Positions 26,112 through 34,294 of a stretch of 64,000 nucleotides of DNA are shown in pieces. The stretch comes from Agarivorans sp050870875. GTDB taxonomy: Bacteria; Pseudomonadota; Gammaproteobacteria; Enterobacterales; Celerinatantimonadaceae. The notes under the pieces were generated by a model. The model worked only from the letters and a program-made list of their open reading frames with translations, was not told the DNA's origin and did not search any database. Made by a program: the position numbers and the translations under genes. The number at the start of each line of letters is the position of its first letter. Positions within the stretch are counted from its first letter, which is position 1. The stretch spans positions 3,038,001 to 3,102,000 of the forward strand of contig NZ_CP194041.2 in assembly GCF_050870875.2 (NCBI RefSeq), read 5' to 3'.

Positions 26112-27443
26112 ATGATGAATACACCAGCATATGATTTACTGGGCATTGGCATTGGCCCGTTCAACCTCAGCATTGCAGCGCTTGCCAGCAGCAAAGCGCA
26201 GCTCTCAACTTTATTTTTAGAAAAACAAGCCCGCTTTGCCTGGCATCCCGGCATGCTGCTAAGTGATGCAAAAATGCAAACCTCTTATTTGAAAGATTTA
26301 GTGACTAGTGTCGATCCCACCAATCCCTATAGCTTTCTTAACTATTTGGTGAGCCAACAAAAGCTCTACCCCTTCATTGCCTCGGGTCAGTCGGTTATTT
26401 CTCGTTTAGAGTTTTCCGACTATCTGTCATGGGCGGCGCAGGCACTGCCCAATACCCAATTTGATCATGAAGTTCAGTCGGTGAGCTTTGAGCAAGGTCG
26501 GTTTACCCTGGAAACCAAACAACAGCGCTTGCATAGTCGCCATTTGGTGATCGGCACTGGCACTCGCCCCAAGATGCCCGATTTCTGCCAAGCCTTAGTC
26601 AACGATACTTGTTTTCATGCCAGTGAATTGGGCCTTCGTAAACCCAACTTAAGCGACAAACGAGTGGCGATTATTGGTGGCGGACAAAGCGGCGCCGATA
26701 TATTTCAACATGTTTTTGATGGTGAGTTTGGCAAAGTCAGTCAATTAACCTGGGTATCGCGCAGACCAAACATCGAAGTTCTCGATGAAAGCTGCTTTAC
26801 CGACCAATATTTTATGCCCGACTACGTTAATGGTTTCTACTCACTGCAACAAGACATCAAGAATAGCGAGGTAGCACGCCAAAAATTCACCAGCGATGGC
26901 ATCACTAACGATTGCCTCTTGAGCATTTACCAGCGCCTTTATCATGACCGCTATGTACTTAGAAATCCGCCTTGGTGGTCGATTCAGCCAAATCGCAGCT
27001 TAACTTCACTCAGCGATCACAACACTGGCTATCAACTGCAGCTCAAGCATGGCCTGAATCAGAATACGACCCAACTGGACGCCGACGTGGTGATCCTCTG
27101 CACTGGCTACCAACGCGCCCTTCCTCCCTGCATCGCAGAGCTCAGCAAGTTATTTGAGCGCGATACGGCTGGTCAAATTCAGCTAAACGCCGATTTTGAT
27201 GTGAACTGGCAGGGCCCCAGTAAAAACCGCATTTATATGGTGAATGCCGGACTGCATAGCCACGGGATCGCCGAACCACAACTAAGCTTAGCCAGTTGGC
27301 GAGCGGCCAAAATTCTCAACCATGCCAGCGAGCAAAGCTTATATAAGATCGAAGAAAAGCACAGTATGATCGACTGGGGCCTCAGCCCTTCAAGTCTAGC
27401 CAGCCGTCATCAAAGCGCCACGCTGTCGGCGATTAACGCTTAA
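26112..27443 (+). CDS. IucD-like L-lysine N6-monooxygenase
   Basis: A 443-residue FAD/NADPH N-hydroxylase, nearly the length of E. coli IucD. The FAD motif GIGIGPFNLSIAAL is at 11-24, the NADPH motif IIGGGQSGADIF near 190, and the C-terminal ATGY-like motif is ILCTGYQRALP. Conserved blocks FAWHPGMLLSDAKMQTSYLKDLV and SDGITNDCLLSIYQ follow IucD closely. It supplies the hydroxylamine for the acetyltransferase domain just upstream. Lysine is the most likely substrate; ornithine or a diamine cannot be excluded. Last gene of the operon. Confidence 0.92.
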   Translation: MMNTPAYDLLGIGIGPFNLSIAALASSKAQLSTLFLEKQARFAWHPGMLLSDAKMQTSYLKDLVTSVDPTNPYSFLNYLVSQQKLYPFIASGQSVISRLEFSDYLSWAAQALPNTQFDHEVQSVSFEQGRFTLETKQQRLHSRHLVIGTGTRPKMPDFCQALVNDTCFHASELGLRKPNLSDKRVAIIGGGQSGADIFQHVFDGEFGKVSQLTWVSRRPNIEVLDESCFTDQYFMPDYVNGFYSLQQDIKNSEVARQKFTSDGITNDCLLSIYQRLYHDRYVLRNPPWWSIQPNRSLTSLSDHNTGYQLQLKHGLNQNTTQLDADVVILCTGYQRALPPCIAELSKLFERDTAGQIQLNADFDVNWQGPSKNRIYMVNAGLHSHGIAEPQLSLASWRAAKILNHASEQSLYKIEEKHSMIDWGLSPSSLASRHQSATLSAINA

Positions 27444-27455
27444 TCGAATCATAAA

Positions 27456-27483
27456 GCAATCGCTCAAGTCATTGAGCGATTGC
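27456..27483 (+). terminator. Stem-loop after the siderophore operon
   Basis: GCAATCGCTCAA (27456-27467) pairs perfectly with 27472-27483 around GTCA. No T-run follows, but position 12 bp after the last stop suggests transcription end or mRNA protection. Confidence 0.55.
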
Positions 27484-27517
27484 ACTTAAACGCGACGAAC
27501 CCATGATAGCGATTTGA

Positions 27518-27547
27518 CAGCCAAGGCATCAATTGGTGCCTTGGCTG
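27518..27547. other. Second stem-loop
   Basis: CAGCCAAGGCA (27518-27528) pairs with TGCCTTGGCTG (27537-27547). It may form a tandem transcription barrier with the stem at 27456. Confidence 0.5.
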
Positions 27548-27683
27548 CTAAACTGAACATTTTACCGTTATAGCGTATAGCCATGGACAAATGAGCCCTT
27601 AATCAGTAATTATTCTAGGCGTCATTTTCGCATTTATAAGGATGTCGCTCAGTCTCAGGCCTGCTCATCACCAATAAACTGGC

Positions 27684-28121
27684 TTACAACCGACTTGTCG
27701 TTAGGGGCTGCGCCCAACACCATATCCCCATGGGTTGGATAATGCGTACTTTTGTGCTCTCCCTTAATTCACTGCGGCTATATTGAGCGAGTAACTCCCG
27801 CAGTTCAAAACTAATATTGATCATTACTTTATCGCCAGCTCGCAGGTCTATCGCGGGAACTTTCGCTAAAGATTTCCCCATTCCCAATATCGGCAGCCAT
27901 ATCCGCTCCTAAGGCAAAGATTGCGCCCTTAACCGAATTTGTAGCAATAGATGTTTGGTACTACCAATAGTCGCGGCTGCTTTTAGAGGAGTGTAAGGCT
28001 TGTGTACTACCTGTAGGATATAAATATTGATTGCGTACCATTGGGAATCACGGGCTATGGGCTTGGTTTTTCCGCCCGTATTTATAAATAGGAATGCACC
28101 ACCCCTAGTAAAGCTGAGCAA
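27684..28121 (-). pseudogene. Interrupted frame, possible decayed gene
   Basis: One minus-strand frame runs from 28121 to 27684 with a single in-frame TAG at about 27909-27911. I recognise no family in it. It is the only coding-like feature in the 27548-28292 gap, and it could equally be a chance frame. Confidence 0.25.
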
Positions 28122-28292
28122 GGCTTTGAACTTTGTAACAAAAGCCCAAACTTTGCCAAGCCTAGCGGGTGATTGTTGATTGAAAGAAACTAAACAAGTG
28201 ATTCACTGAAAATGCTCATCTTCATTTTATCAGCTCGCTGATTATTCTAAATGCGCCATCTTGTTATCAGTCGATACTTATCGCGAAACCAT

Positions 28293-29129
28293 CTATGAGA
28301 AGTCAAGAGACAAACCAACACCAACATCTACCACATGGCTTGATTTAGACAAATTTATTTTATACTCCAAGCTTGTGCAATGACATGGGTGAATCGTTTC
28401 TATATTCTGCTCACTGAAGTATTTTAATGTGCCTACCGCTTGAAGTTCACTTGGATTCATAAGATGAAAACCGCCAATGACATCGATCACTCGCTCATCA
28501 CCGCAAACCTTTTTTGCGTATTCGATAATATTACAAATCCCGGAATGAGAACATCCAGTAACAATCACTAAACCCTGTGATGATTTATAGACGAGTGCGG
28601 AGTCATCCTTCACATAATCATCGACCATTGAGTCTAAGTGCTCACACCGACCAATTGGTTCAATCTTTTCAAAATTATTCGCTCTTTCTATCTCACCTAA
28701 AAATACAATGTGCTCAGTAATCCATAATGGTTCAGTGACTAAACGTGTATTGAAATACCGAGCTAATCGCTTACGATCTAAACTTGAACCGATGTCATCA
28801 CCTTCATATTCTTTATATGAGAAAGCATCTGGATGAGCGATAAGTGTTGGATGGGGATAGTTAAAATGTTCAGCTTTTGCTTCGGAGTAATATTTCACAA
28901 GAGGAACTAAACCACCGGTATGATCATTATGCCCGTGAGAAATAACCACATAATCAATATCCATAAGAGATTCATTCATTTTTTGAGCGTTTTTTATCAA
29001 AATATCTGAATATCCCACATCAAATAATATCTTGGTATCACCCTCGCGAATTAAATATGAAACAGCGGGCTCAGCCAAAAAATAACGATCAATGATGGTG
29101 TTGTTATCGACTAAAACTTTCAATTCCAT
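28293..29129 (-). CDS. Metallo-beta-lactamase-fold hydrolase
   Basis: A 278-residue MBL-fold protein with the metal-binding motif ISHGHNDHTGGL (HxHxDH) near residue 65, a later TGCSHSGICNII histidine, and a GGFHL motif near 220. The layout resembles the F420/pterin-associated 'dihydropterin-aminobenzene phosphate synthase-like' hydrolases. The reaction is unknown. It stands alone and ends close to a degenerate intergenic region. Confidence 0.85.
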   Translation of the reverse strand: MELKVLVDNNTIIDRYFLAEPAVSYLIREGDTKILFDVGYSDILIKNAQKMNESLMDIDYVVISHGHNDHTGGLVPLVKYYSEAKAEHFNYPHPTLIAHPDAFSYKEYEGDDIGSSLDRKRLARYFNTRLVTEPLWITEHIVFLGEIERANNFEKIEPIGRCEHLDSMVDDYVKDDSALVYKSSQGLVIVTGCSHSGICNIIEYAKKVCGDERVIDVIGGFHLMNPSELQAVGTLKYFSEQNIETIHPCHCTSLEYKINLSKSSHVVDVGVGLSLDFS

Positions 29130-29409
29130 AATTTAATTCTCAGCGACTATTTTGAGCTTGGAGTGTATCAACAAGATACACCTGAATATAAACAATATCG
29201 AACTTAACCTATCCTTCATTCGCTTTAATTTCACTTAAGTAATCATCAACATAAGTTGTTTGGCAAAGAAACAAAAATAAAGTAGTGTCTAGAGTATCAG
29301 CTAGTGATACTGACAGCGCAAAAAGATGACGAGGCACCATCAGTCATTCTAAAGAGAAACCATCGTCGCCATCGAAACTCAATCATCGAATTCAAAGTTA
29401 AGGATAAAG
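29130..29409. other. Intergenic region
   Basis: AT-rich sequence between divergent genes. It presumably carries their promoters, but I see no clear operator or RNA structure. Confidence 0.4.
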
Positions 29410-29925
29410 ATGAAAAATTTACTCATATCATTCCAACTCATTTCTGTTTTTCTACTACTCGGCTGTGGTCAAGGAGATTCAGGCGACAGCAATCCAGTTG
29501 CTACGGCAGAACAAGCGCTACAAAACCACGTATGGCGTCTGTACTCTGAGCAAAAAGGAAATAAGCTGACCCTCTATCCCATTGAAAAAATACAAGATAA
29601 AGACAACGATGGAAGCGACGAGCTATTTTCCAGAGACTACTACTATCTTTTCCTAGACGGATGGGTATACCAAGCGACAGAGCTACATGTAATTCAAGAC
29701 GACGGTTTCGATCAAGATTATATGGCTTCCATCGAAGGTAAACTCTATGCCTTGGGCGGTTCCTACTATGAGATAAACGAAAGCAAACTGACATCTTACG
29801 AACAAGATTGGAACTATAGCTTAGAGACAGATGGGTTTACCCTCACATTGGGAGACACCCAACAACGCTTTGTGTTAGATAAAAATCATACCACCCAAGC
29901 GATTATCGAAGCGCCGTCGCAATAA
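29410..29925 (+). CDS. Predicted lipoprotein
   Basis: A 171-residue protein with a lipoprotein signal: MKNLLISFQLISVFLLLGC, lipobox LLLGC, Cys19 as lipidation site. The mature part is acidic, with several DxD-rich stretches (KIQDKDNDGSDELF) and beta-strand-like segments. I do not recognise a family. ATG at 29410 follows AAGGATAAAG. It is probably attached to the outer membrane. Confidence 0.7.
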   Translation: MKNLLISFQLISVFLLLGCGQGDSGDSNPVATAEQALQNHVWRLYSEQKGNKLTLYPIEKIQDKDNDGSDELFSRDYYYLFLDGWVYQATELHVIQDDGFDQDYMASIEGKLYALGGSYYEINESKLTSYEQDWNYSLETDGFTLTLGDTQQRFVLDKNHTTQAIIEAPSQ

Positions 29926-30014
29926 ATTGCGATGAGACAAACATCGTCAACAATAAGTAAGTTGTTGCACAATATTTAGTTTTAAAAAACAATCTAAACT
30001 GGAGTTCAAAATTG

Positions 30015-30320
30015 ATGATCACTTGCTATCTGAACTATGTAATTGACCCGAAAAAAGCAAAGGAATTCGAAAAATATGCAAAGATGTGGATCCCTTTGGT
30101 CGAAAGGTTTGGTGGTCAACACCATGGCTATTTCCTACCGTCGGAAGGCGCTAACAATATTGCCTTAGCCCTATTCAGCTTTCCCAGTCTAGCCATATAT
30201 GAAGACTATCGGACTAAATCCTTGGCCGATCCAGAGTGTATTGCAGCCTTTCGATTTGCTGAAGAGACGGACTGTATTGTGAGTTACCAACGCAGTTTTT
30301 TCCGCCCTGTATTTAAATAA
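30015..30320 (+). CDS. NIPSNAP family protein
   Basis: A 101-residue protein of the NIPSNAP family, a dimeric ferredoxin-like alpha/beta barrel. The start MITCYLNYVIDPKKAKEFEKY and the block WIPLVERFGGQHHGYFLPSEG are typical. Function in bacteria is not established. A TTG lies one codon upstream, but the ATG at 30015 with TGGAG 10 bp before is preferred. Confidence 0.85.
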   Translation: MITCYLNYVIDPKKAKEFEKYAKMWIPLVERFGGQHHGYFLPSEGANNIALALFSFPSLAIYEDYRTKSLADPECIAAFRFAEETDCIVSYQRSFFRPVFK

Positions 30321-30341
30321 GCATCCCTATGAAACTTAGGC

Positions 30342-30911
30342 TTAACCGTCAACTTTATTCAATCGGAACAGCAAATTTGAAACTCTTTTTCCCAAATATT
30401 TCGCGGTTGCGAGATCAACGGGATTGACCTGATCGTGACGACTTTGCGCCACAAGCCCAAGCTGACAACCGAGTCGATTTAAGCCATCATTTCGATAACC
30501 ATCAGCGGTATCTAAACCAAGCCAATACATCCCATGTTGGCTCGCCAGAATCGTTAAATATTGCAAGGTACTCGACTGATCACCATTTAAAGCGCTGCCA
30601 CAAGTGAAGCCAGCTGCCAGCTTATTCGCCCACTGTTGCTCAGACCAATACTCACTGCTCGCATCGGCAAATGCTTTAAATTGTGCCGAGACCCCGCCCA
30701 TATAAGTTGGCGTTCCCATAATCAATGCATCACAACTCAGAATCGATTCAAATAATGGTTTATTCTGAAACCTGCCCGCTATGATTTCTTTCCCCGTAAT
30801 ACAATGCTCAAGCACCTCGATACAAGCTTGTGTTTTCAGTCCCTCAATAATCGCTTGCGCTAATTGTCGCGTGATATCGGTTTTGCTGTAATAAACAACG
30901 GCTACTTTCAT
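30342..30911 (-). CDS. Flavodoxin-fold NAD(P)H quinone oxidoreductase-like protein
   Basis: A 189-residue flavodoxin-like protein. MKVAVVYYSKTDITRQLAQAI binds the FMN phosphate, and GTPTYMGGVSAQFKAFAD is the second FMN loop, as in WrbA/NADPH-dependent reductases. The frame opens at 30947, but the ATG at 30911 has AGGAG just upstream. It converges with the NIPSNAP gene. Substrate is unknown. Confidence 0.85.
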   Translation of the reverse strand: MKVAVVYYSKTDITRQLAQAIIEGLKTQACIEVLEHCITGKEIIAGRFQNKPLFESILSCDALIMGTPTYMGGVSAQFKAFADASSEYWSEQQWANKLAAGFTCGSALNGDQSSTLQYLTILASQHGMYWLGLDTADGYRNDGLNRLGCQLGLVAQSRHDQVNPVDLATAKYLGKRVSNLLFRLNKVDG

Positions 30912-31263
30912 CTTTTTTACTCCTGAACAGTCAATATTCAGCAGCATAAAACCTCAAGTCAACTTAAGGTCAAGAGTTTTTGGAGCGAGTTAAGAATTTA
31001 AAGCGCTATAGATACATAGTACGAAGGCAGATACATTTTGAACGAGCGGTCGTCCCTGTTTCCCGATGTTGCCAAACAAACCAGCCAGTTAAGATCGTGA
31101 GCCCCGCTCTGCTTCGCTGTCCATAGAGCCATCTCATACAAATTTAAATGCTAGAGATTTTTAGCTTGGACTCACTTTTATATTCACCCTAATCTTGTTA
31201 GGCTGAAGCCATGCTTTACCAATATTTAACAAAGAATTAAGTATCAATATATTCGAGGACTAG

Positions 31264-31740
31264 ATGCCAATCATTGAAAAATATAGCGCCCAACGGGCGC
31301 AACAAGTGAGTGGCTTAAGTGTAAAACCTGAACAAGCCATATTTGCCATTGACAATGTCTCTGGGTTAATCGCAAAACTTGCAGCGCATGAACACCCGCA
31401 CCTCGTCATCGTTGAAGATCAAGTGGTCGGATTTTTCATCCTGGATTTAGCGTATAGCGCAAGTTATGACTTTTGTCCGCCAGACTCATTAGGGATCCGC
31501 TCATTACTCATAGACCAGCACTCTCAGGGCAAAGGCATTGCAAAAAAAGTACTCTTACAACTCCCCAATTATATCGAGAAAGTTTACCCATTTTTTAGAG
31601 CGCTATATTTAACCGTGAACTGCCGAAATAAAGCAGCCTATCAATGTTACGCACAATGTGGTTTTCAAGACACCGGAGATTTGTATCGAGGAGGGCCTGC
31701 TGGGCCGCAGCACATCATGAACTATAAAATGCTGGTGTAA
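31264..31740 (+). CDS. GNAT family N-acetyltransferase
   Basis: A 158-residue GNAT protein. The acetyl-CoA loop appears as IRSLLIDQHSQGKGIAKKVL (Q/RxxGxG/A) near residues 75-95, followed by LYLTVNCRNKAAYQCYAQCGF, the usual motif B. GAGGA precedes the ATG. The acceptor substrate is unknown. Confidence 0.85.
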   Translation: MPIIEKYSAQRAQQVSGLSVKPEQAIFAIDNVSGLIAKLAAHEHPHLVIVEDQVVGFFILDLAYSASYDFCPPDSLGIRSLLIDQHSQGKGIAKKVLLQLPNYIEKVYPFFRALYLTVNCRNKAAYQCYAQCGFQDTGDLYRGGPAGPQHIMNYKMLV

Positions 31741-31765
31741 CACAGAAACGAGTTAAGCGTTGATG

Positions 31766-31880
31766 GTGTAACGTGGCGAGCAACGCCACCACCCTACCAA
31801 ACCATTGTGACATAAACACTAAACCCAAAATAAGCCGGAAAATACCAAGCGTTGCAAATCGGTCTTAAACGCTTGTATGC
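31766..31880 (-). other. attC site of the GFA cassette (Vibrio type)
   Basis: Read on the minus strand, the sequence contains CAAGCGTTTAAGAC, GCAACGCTTGG and GGTGGCGTTGCTCGCCAC, the arms typical of Vibrio superintegron attC sites. It ends near GTTACAC. The outer core near 31880 is degenerate. It follows the GFA gene stop by 7 bp and marks the distal end of the recognisable array. Confidence 0.65.
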
Positions 31881-31886
31881 GTGCGC

Positions 31887-32312
31887 TTACTCCGATAATT
31901 TCAACCATTCAGATTCCGAAGGCATTGTGGCAAACTTTTCGACGTTGTCGCAGATAAATGCCTCATCCCAGTTTGCTCGCGAATTAACGTAAACATGAGC
32001 CTTGATTGTCGTTGCTAAATCTTCAGACATCAAACCAACTGGTACCCAATATGTGTCTTTGCTAGAGCTTATGTTTGGTACAGGGCTTCCACAACATTGG
32101 CAAAACTCCGATTTAAAACCTGAACTTGAAACATAACGACTAATAGAATTTGTCCCCGAAAGCCATTTAAAACTATCAGCTCTGACGATTAAAGCTGAAT
32201 TCGATGACGCCCCAGATACTTTGCGACAAAGCGAACAATGACACTGATAAATCGGAGGTAAGATACCAGATAATTCAAACGACACCTCGCCACACAAACA
32301 GTTACCTTTCAA
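31887..32312 (-). CDS. GFA-family (glutathione-dependent formaldehyde-activating-like) protein
   Basis: A 141-residue zinc protein. KGNCLCGEVSFEL, CHCSLCRKVSGASSN and EFCQCCGSPVPN supply the paired cysteines of the GFA/CENP-V fold. Although the frame extends to 32360, the natural start is probably the TTG at 32312, where AAGGAG precedes and translation begins MKGNCLCG as in homologues. The longer N-terminus would be encoded by the adjoining IS end. It is a single-gene integron cassette on the minus strand. Confidence 0.85.
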   Translation of the reverse strand: MKGNCLCGEVSFELSGILPPIYQCHCSLCRKVSGASSNSALIVRADSFKWLSGTNSISRYVSSSGFKSEFCQCCGSPVPNISSSKDTYWVPVGLMSEDLATTIKAHVYVNSRANWDEAFICDNVEKFATMPSESEWLKLSE

Positions 32313-32349
32313 ACTCGATCTCCTTAATCGAAAAGTACGCATAGACATA

Positions 32350-32731
32350 ATGACCCCCACGAGGTGCTAGCCTCCATTGTCGTGGGTTAGCGCGAAGCCA
32401 GAGCCAGAGCCATACTTTGTGTGTTAACAACTAAAGCTGAAGGCTAGCATGAATAACGATAACATAATTTTTATTGGCTTAGATACGCATAAGTCCTTTA
32501 TACAAGTGGCTGTATTACAAGAACATCGAGCATAGACTGAAGCCAGGTGCCACGACGAAATAAGTAAGGTTGGCTCTACTCATCAAATAGTGAGTAATCC
32601 ACGCATATCAGCATGAGAACCAACGAAGTTACTTGCTTCATCTATGCGGTAACACTATACCCAAAACAAGTAGTAGGCTCTCAAATGTAAGAGTCGAAAT
32701 TTCTGCGCTTTATATTGACTGTGGGGGTCAT
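32350..32731 (+). mobile_element. Internally deleted IS110-family element (~380 bp)
   Basis: ATGACCCCCAC (32350-32360) and GTGGGGGTCAT (32721-32731) form the ends. Inside, the first ~28 codons of an IS110-type transposase remain (ATG at 32450, IIFIGLDTHKSFIQVAVLQ) before a stop. The catalytic middle and C-terminus are gone. It abuts an attC core site, suggesting the parent element targeted attC. Confidence 0.7.
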
Positions 32732-32801
32732 ATCAACGCCTCAATAAAGGGCTCGCGTTAGCGCGTCCAGCCGAAGGCGAACTTTGATTGACTTGTTATA
32801 G
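32731..32801 (-). other. attC site of the lipoprotein cassette
   Basis: Minus strand reads CTATAACAAGTCAATCAAAG at the R'' end. A stem follows around TTCGCC/GGCGAA-like arms, and the site ends TTGAGGCGTT at the R' end. The right core GTTATAG (32795-32801) touches the stop codon of the gene at 32802. The left core is cut by the IS110 remnant. Confidence 0.7.
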
Positions 32802-33122
32802 CTATACACCGTCAAATTGCCCCCATGCTAGCCACTTGGTAACGGCCTTGTTTTGATCATAAATGACTTTGATACCACCGCAAGACTGCATAAATGGGAA
32901 CCCCCAATATGGCTTACATGACTGGTGATCTCTCACTATTTTATTTTGGTATGTGCTTTCACGAAACTCGACGCCAATGCACTTTTCAACAGCGCTCATA
33001 CTTTTACCGATGGATACACATTTGCTACCGAGACTATTGTAACGACTCTCCAATTGTTCAGGGCTTACACAAGATGCAAGCAAAACAGTAATAGCGATAA
33101 TCGCAAGTGCTGGCTTAATCAT
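32802..33122 (-). CDS. Cassette-encoded lipoprotein
   Basis: A 106-residue protein with a lipoprotein signal (MIKPALAIIAITVLLASC, lipobox LASC). The mature part has three further cysteines (KCVSIG, VEKCIGVE, QSCKPYWGFPFMQSCGG) that may form disulphides in the periplasm. No family recognised. Its stop abuts the attC core, as in a standard cassette. Confidence 0.7.
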   Translation of the reverse strand: MIKPALAIIAITVLLASCVSPEQLESRYNSLGSKCVSIGKSMSAVEKCIGVEFRESTYQNKIVRDHQSCKPYWGFPFMQSCGGIKVIYDQNKAVTKWLAWGQFDGV

Positions 33123-33130
33123 TCTTGGGC

Positions 33131-33191
33131 CTATAACGCCCGCGTAATAGGCGCAAGCTTGCGAGCGTCCTAATTGACGCGTTTGTTACGT
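33131..33191 (-). other. attC site of the zinc-ribbon/membrane protein cassette
   Basis: Cores CTATAAC (33131-33137) and GTTACGT (33185-33191) flank a 61-bp imperfect palindrome containing GCGCAAGCTTGCG. Read on the minus strand it begins ACGTAACAAACGCG and ends GCGGGCGTTATAG, a classic attC form. Confidence 0.75.
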
Positions 33192-33193
33192 GT

Positions 33194-33667
33194 TTACAGG
33201 GTGGGATATGCAAGTTTTTCATTATGATCATGAGCATCATCTTCCCAAACCAAGCGGATAACATGCTTGCTTTTAGTTCCCATGTAAACAGCCGCAATTA
33301 GCTCTACCGACTGGAATTTCTCAAGGCTTTCAAGAGGGAACTTTTCTTCGATATCTGAGCCTATGAGAACGTCATTTTCTTCTGGAAATTCGAGTCGAAC
33401 ATTTCTTGCAGTTGCACTTCCTTTGTTCCATATTTTAAGCCTATACTTACTGCTTCCAAGCTTAACAAAGAAAGCACCTAAATCTGCTTTTTTGTCACTT
33501 AGAGCTTCGCCTTCCTCTTTTTCAAGCAATAGATTATTAAGCTTTTCTTGGCTCTCAATTAGTGACTTTTGCTTTTCATTAAAGCTTGTAGTTCGCCATG
33601 TTGCATAAGCTGACATCGCAAGGGCGAAACCTGCGATAATATCGCCAGCATCAATTGTTATGGGCAT
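33194..33667 (-). CDS. Membrane-anchored coiled-coil protein of unknown function
   Basis: A 157-residue protein with an N-terminal membrane segment (DIIAGFALAMSAYATW), a charged coiled-coil stretch (about 28-60, KQKSLIESQEKLNNLLLEKE) and a C-terminal beta-rich domain (YRLKIWNKGSATARNVRLEF). Its start overlaps the stop of the zinc-ribbon gene as TAATG, so the two are coupled and share one cassette. Similar small proteins recur in integron cassettes. Function is unknown; a signalling or defence role is only a guess. Confidence 0.65.
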   Translation of the reverse strand: MPITIDAGDIIAGFALAMSAYATWRTTSFNEKQKSLIESQEKLNNLLLEKEEGEALSDKKADLGAFFVKLGSSKYRLKIWNKGSATARNVRLEFPEENDVLIGSDIEEKFPLESLEKFQSVELIAAVYMGTKSKHVIRLVWEDDAHDHNEKLAYPTL

Positions 33668-33948
33668 TACTTAATCCTGATGTTTTTGCTGCCTTTGAAT
33701 GCTTTCTTTAGAGATGCCTTCAACTCTTTTGCTAAGTCATCGGTCACTTGCTTACCTACTTCAGAAATATGCTCTTGAATATTCTCGCTGTTCTCTTGAA
33801 ACAACTCATCCTTGGTTATTTCGCGGCCACAAGATGCGCACTTTGCAACTTCGATGGTTTCATCAACGCCGTGCTCATACTCATATGATGTGCATCCACA
33901 GGTAGGACATTGCAATCCAATACTTCTATTGTACTTTTCATCTTTCAT
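33667..33948 (-). CDS. Small zinc-ribbon protein
   Basis: A 93-residue protein with two CxxC pairs (LQCPTCGC near 14-19, AKCASCGREITKDEL near 36-41), forming a likely zinc ribbon, followed by a charged helical tail ending in a lysine-rich segment. The gene is the first of a two-gene cassette. No specific family recognised. Confidence 0.65.
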   Translation of the reverse strand: MKDEKYNRSIGLQCPTCGCTSYEYEHGVDETIEVAKCASCGREITKDELFQENSENIQEHISEVGKQVTDDLAKELKASLKKAFKGSKNIRIK

Positions 33949-33972
33949 AGAGTTACTCCATTCTCATACGAC

Positions 33973-34066
33973 ACGTAACGCCCGCTTAAGCGGACTAAAA
34001 CTGCTGGCTAAACTTGTTGAGGAACGAAAACAAAGCCAGCTGTTTTTGTTCCGATTTGAAGCGCTT
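33973..34066 (-). other. attC site of the AraC/SDR cassette
   Basis: Plus strand reads ACGTAACGCC (core), CCGCTTAAGCGGACTAAAAC, then after a loop the complementary arm GTTTTTGTTCCG. It is of the same attC type as that at 47355-47454. The outer right core is missing; in its place a group II intron-like sequence begins at 34067. Confidence 0.65.
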
Positions 34067-34195
34067 GTGTACGCCCAGCATGGTCATGAACTAATGAGGT
34101 GAAAGTCCTCTGTAGGAAGGTCACCGTTTAATAATATTCTGATTATTAAACGCTAACTACTAGCGAATGGCAAGGCGAAATCAGCGTAATTAGAT
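34067..34195 (+). other. Possible 5' fragment of a group II intron
   Basis: The sequence starts GTGTACGCCCAGCATGG and continues with GAGGTGAAAGTCCTCTGTAG and CTAACTACTAGCGAATGGC. These resemble the 5' end (GUGYG...) and domain I elements of bacterial group II introns. No reverse-transcriptase gene or 3' domains V/VI follow. It is oriented opposite to the cassettes and begins exactly where the attC core is lost, which fits attC-targeting introns. This rests on remembered consensus only. Confidence 0.35.
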
Positions 34196-34200
34196 TCAAT

Positions 34201-34240
34201 AAAAAAACACGGTGTCATGTTAATGACTCCGTGTTTTTTT
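34201..34240. terminator. Bidirectional intrinsic terminator
   Basis: AAAAAAACACGG-TGTCAT (34201-34218) pairs with ATGACT-CCGTGTTTTTTT (34223-34240) with one mismatch, giving a stem with T-runs on both strands. It lies after the SDR gene on the minus strand. Confidence 0.8.
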
Positions 34241-34294
34241 ATGGCATGTTTTTTTATTTTTAAGCCGCGCGACTACTGTCTGATAGAGTGGGGT

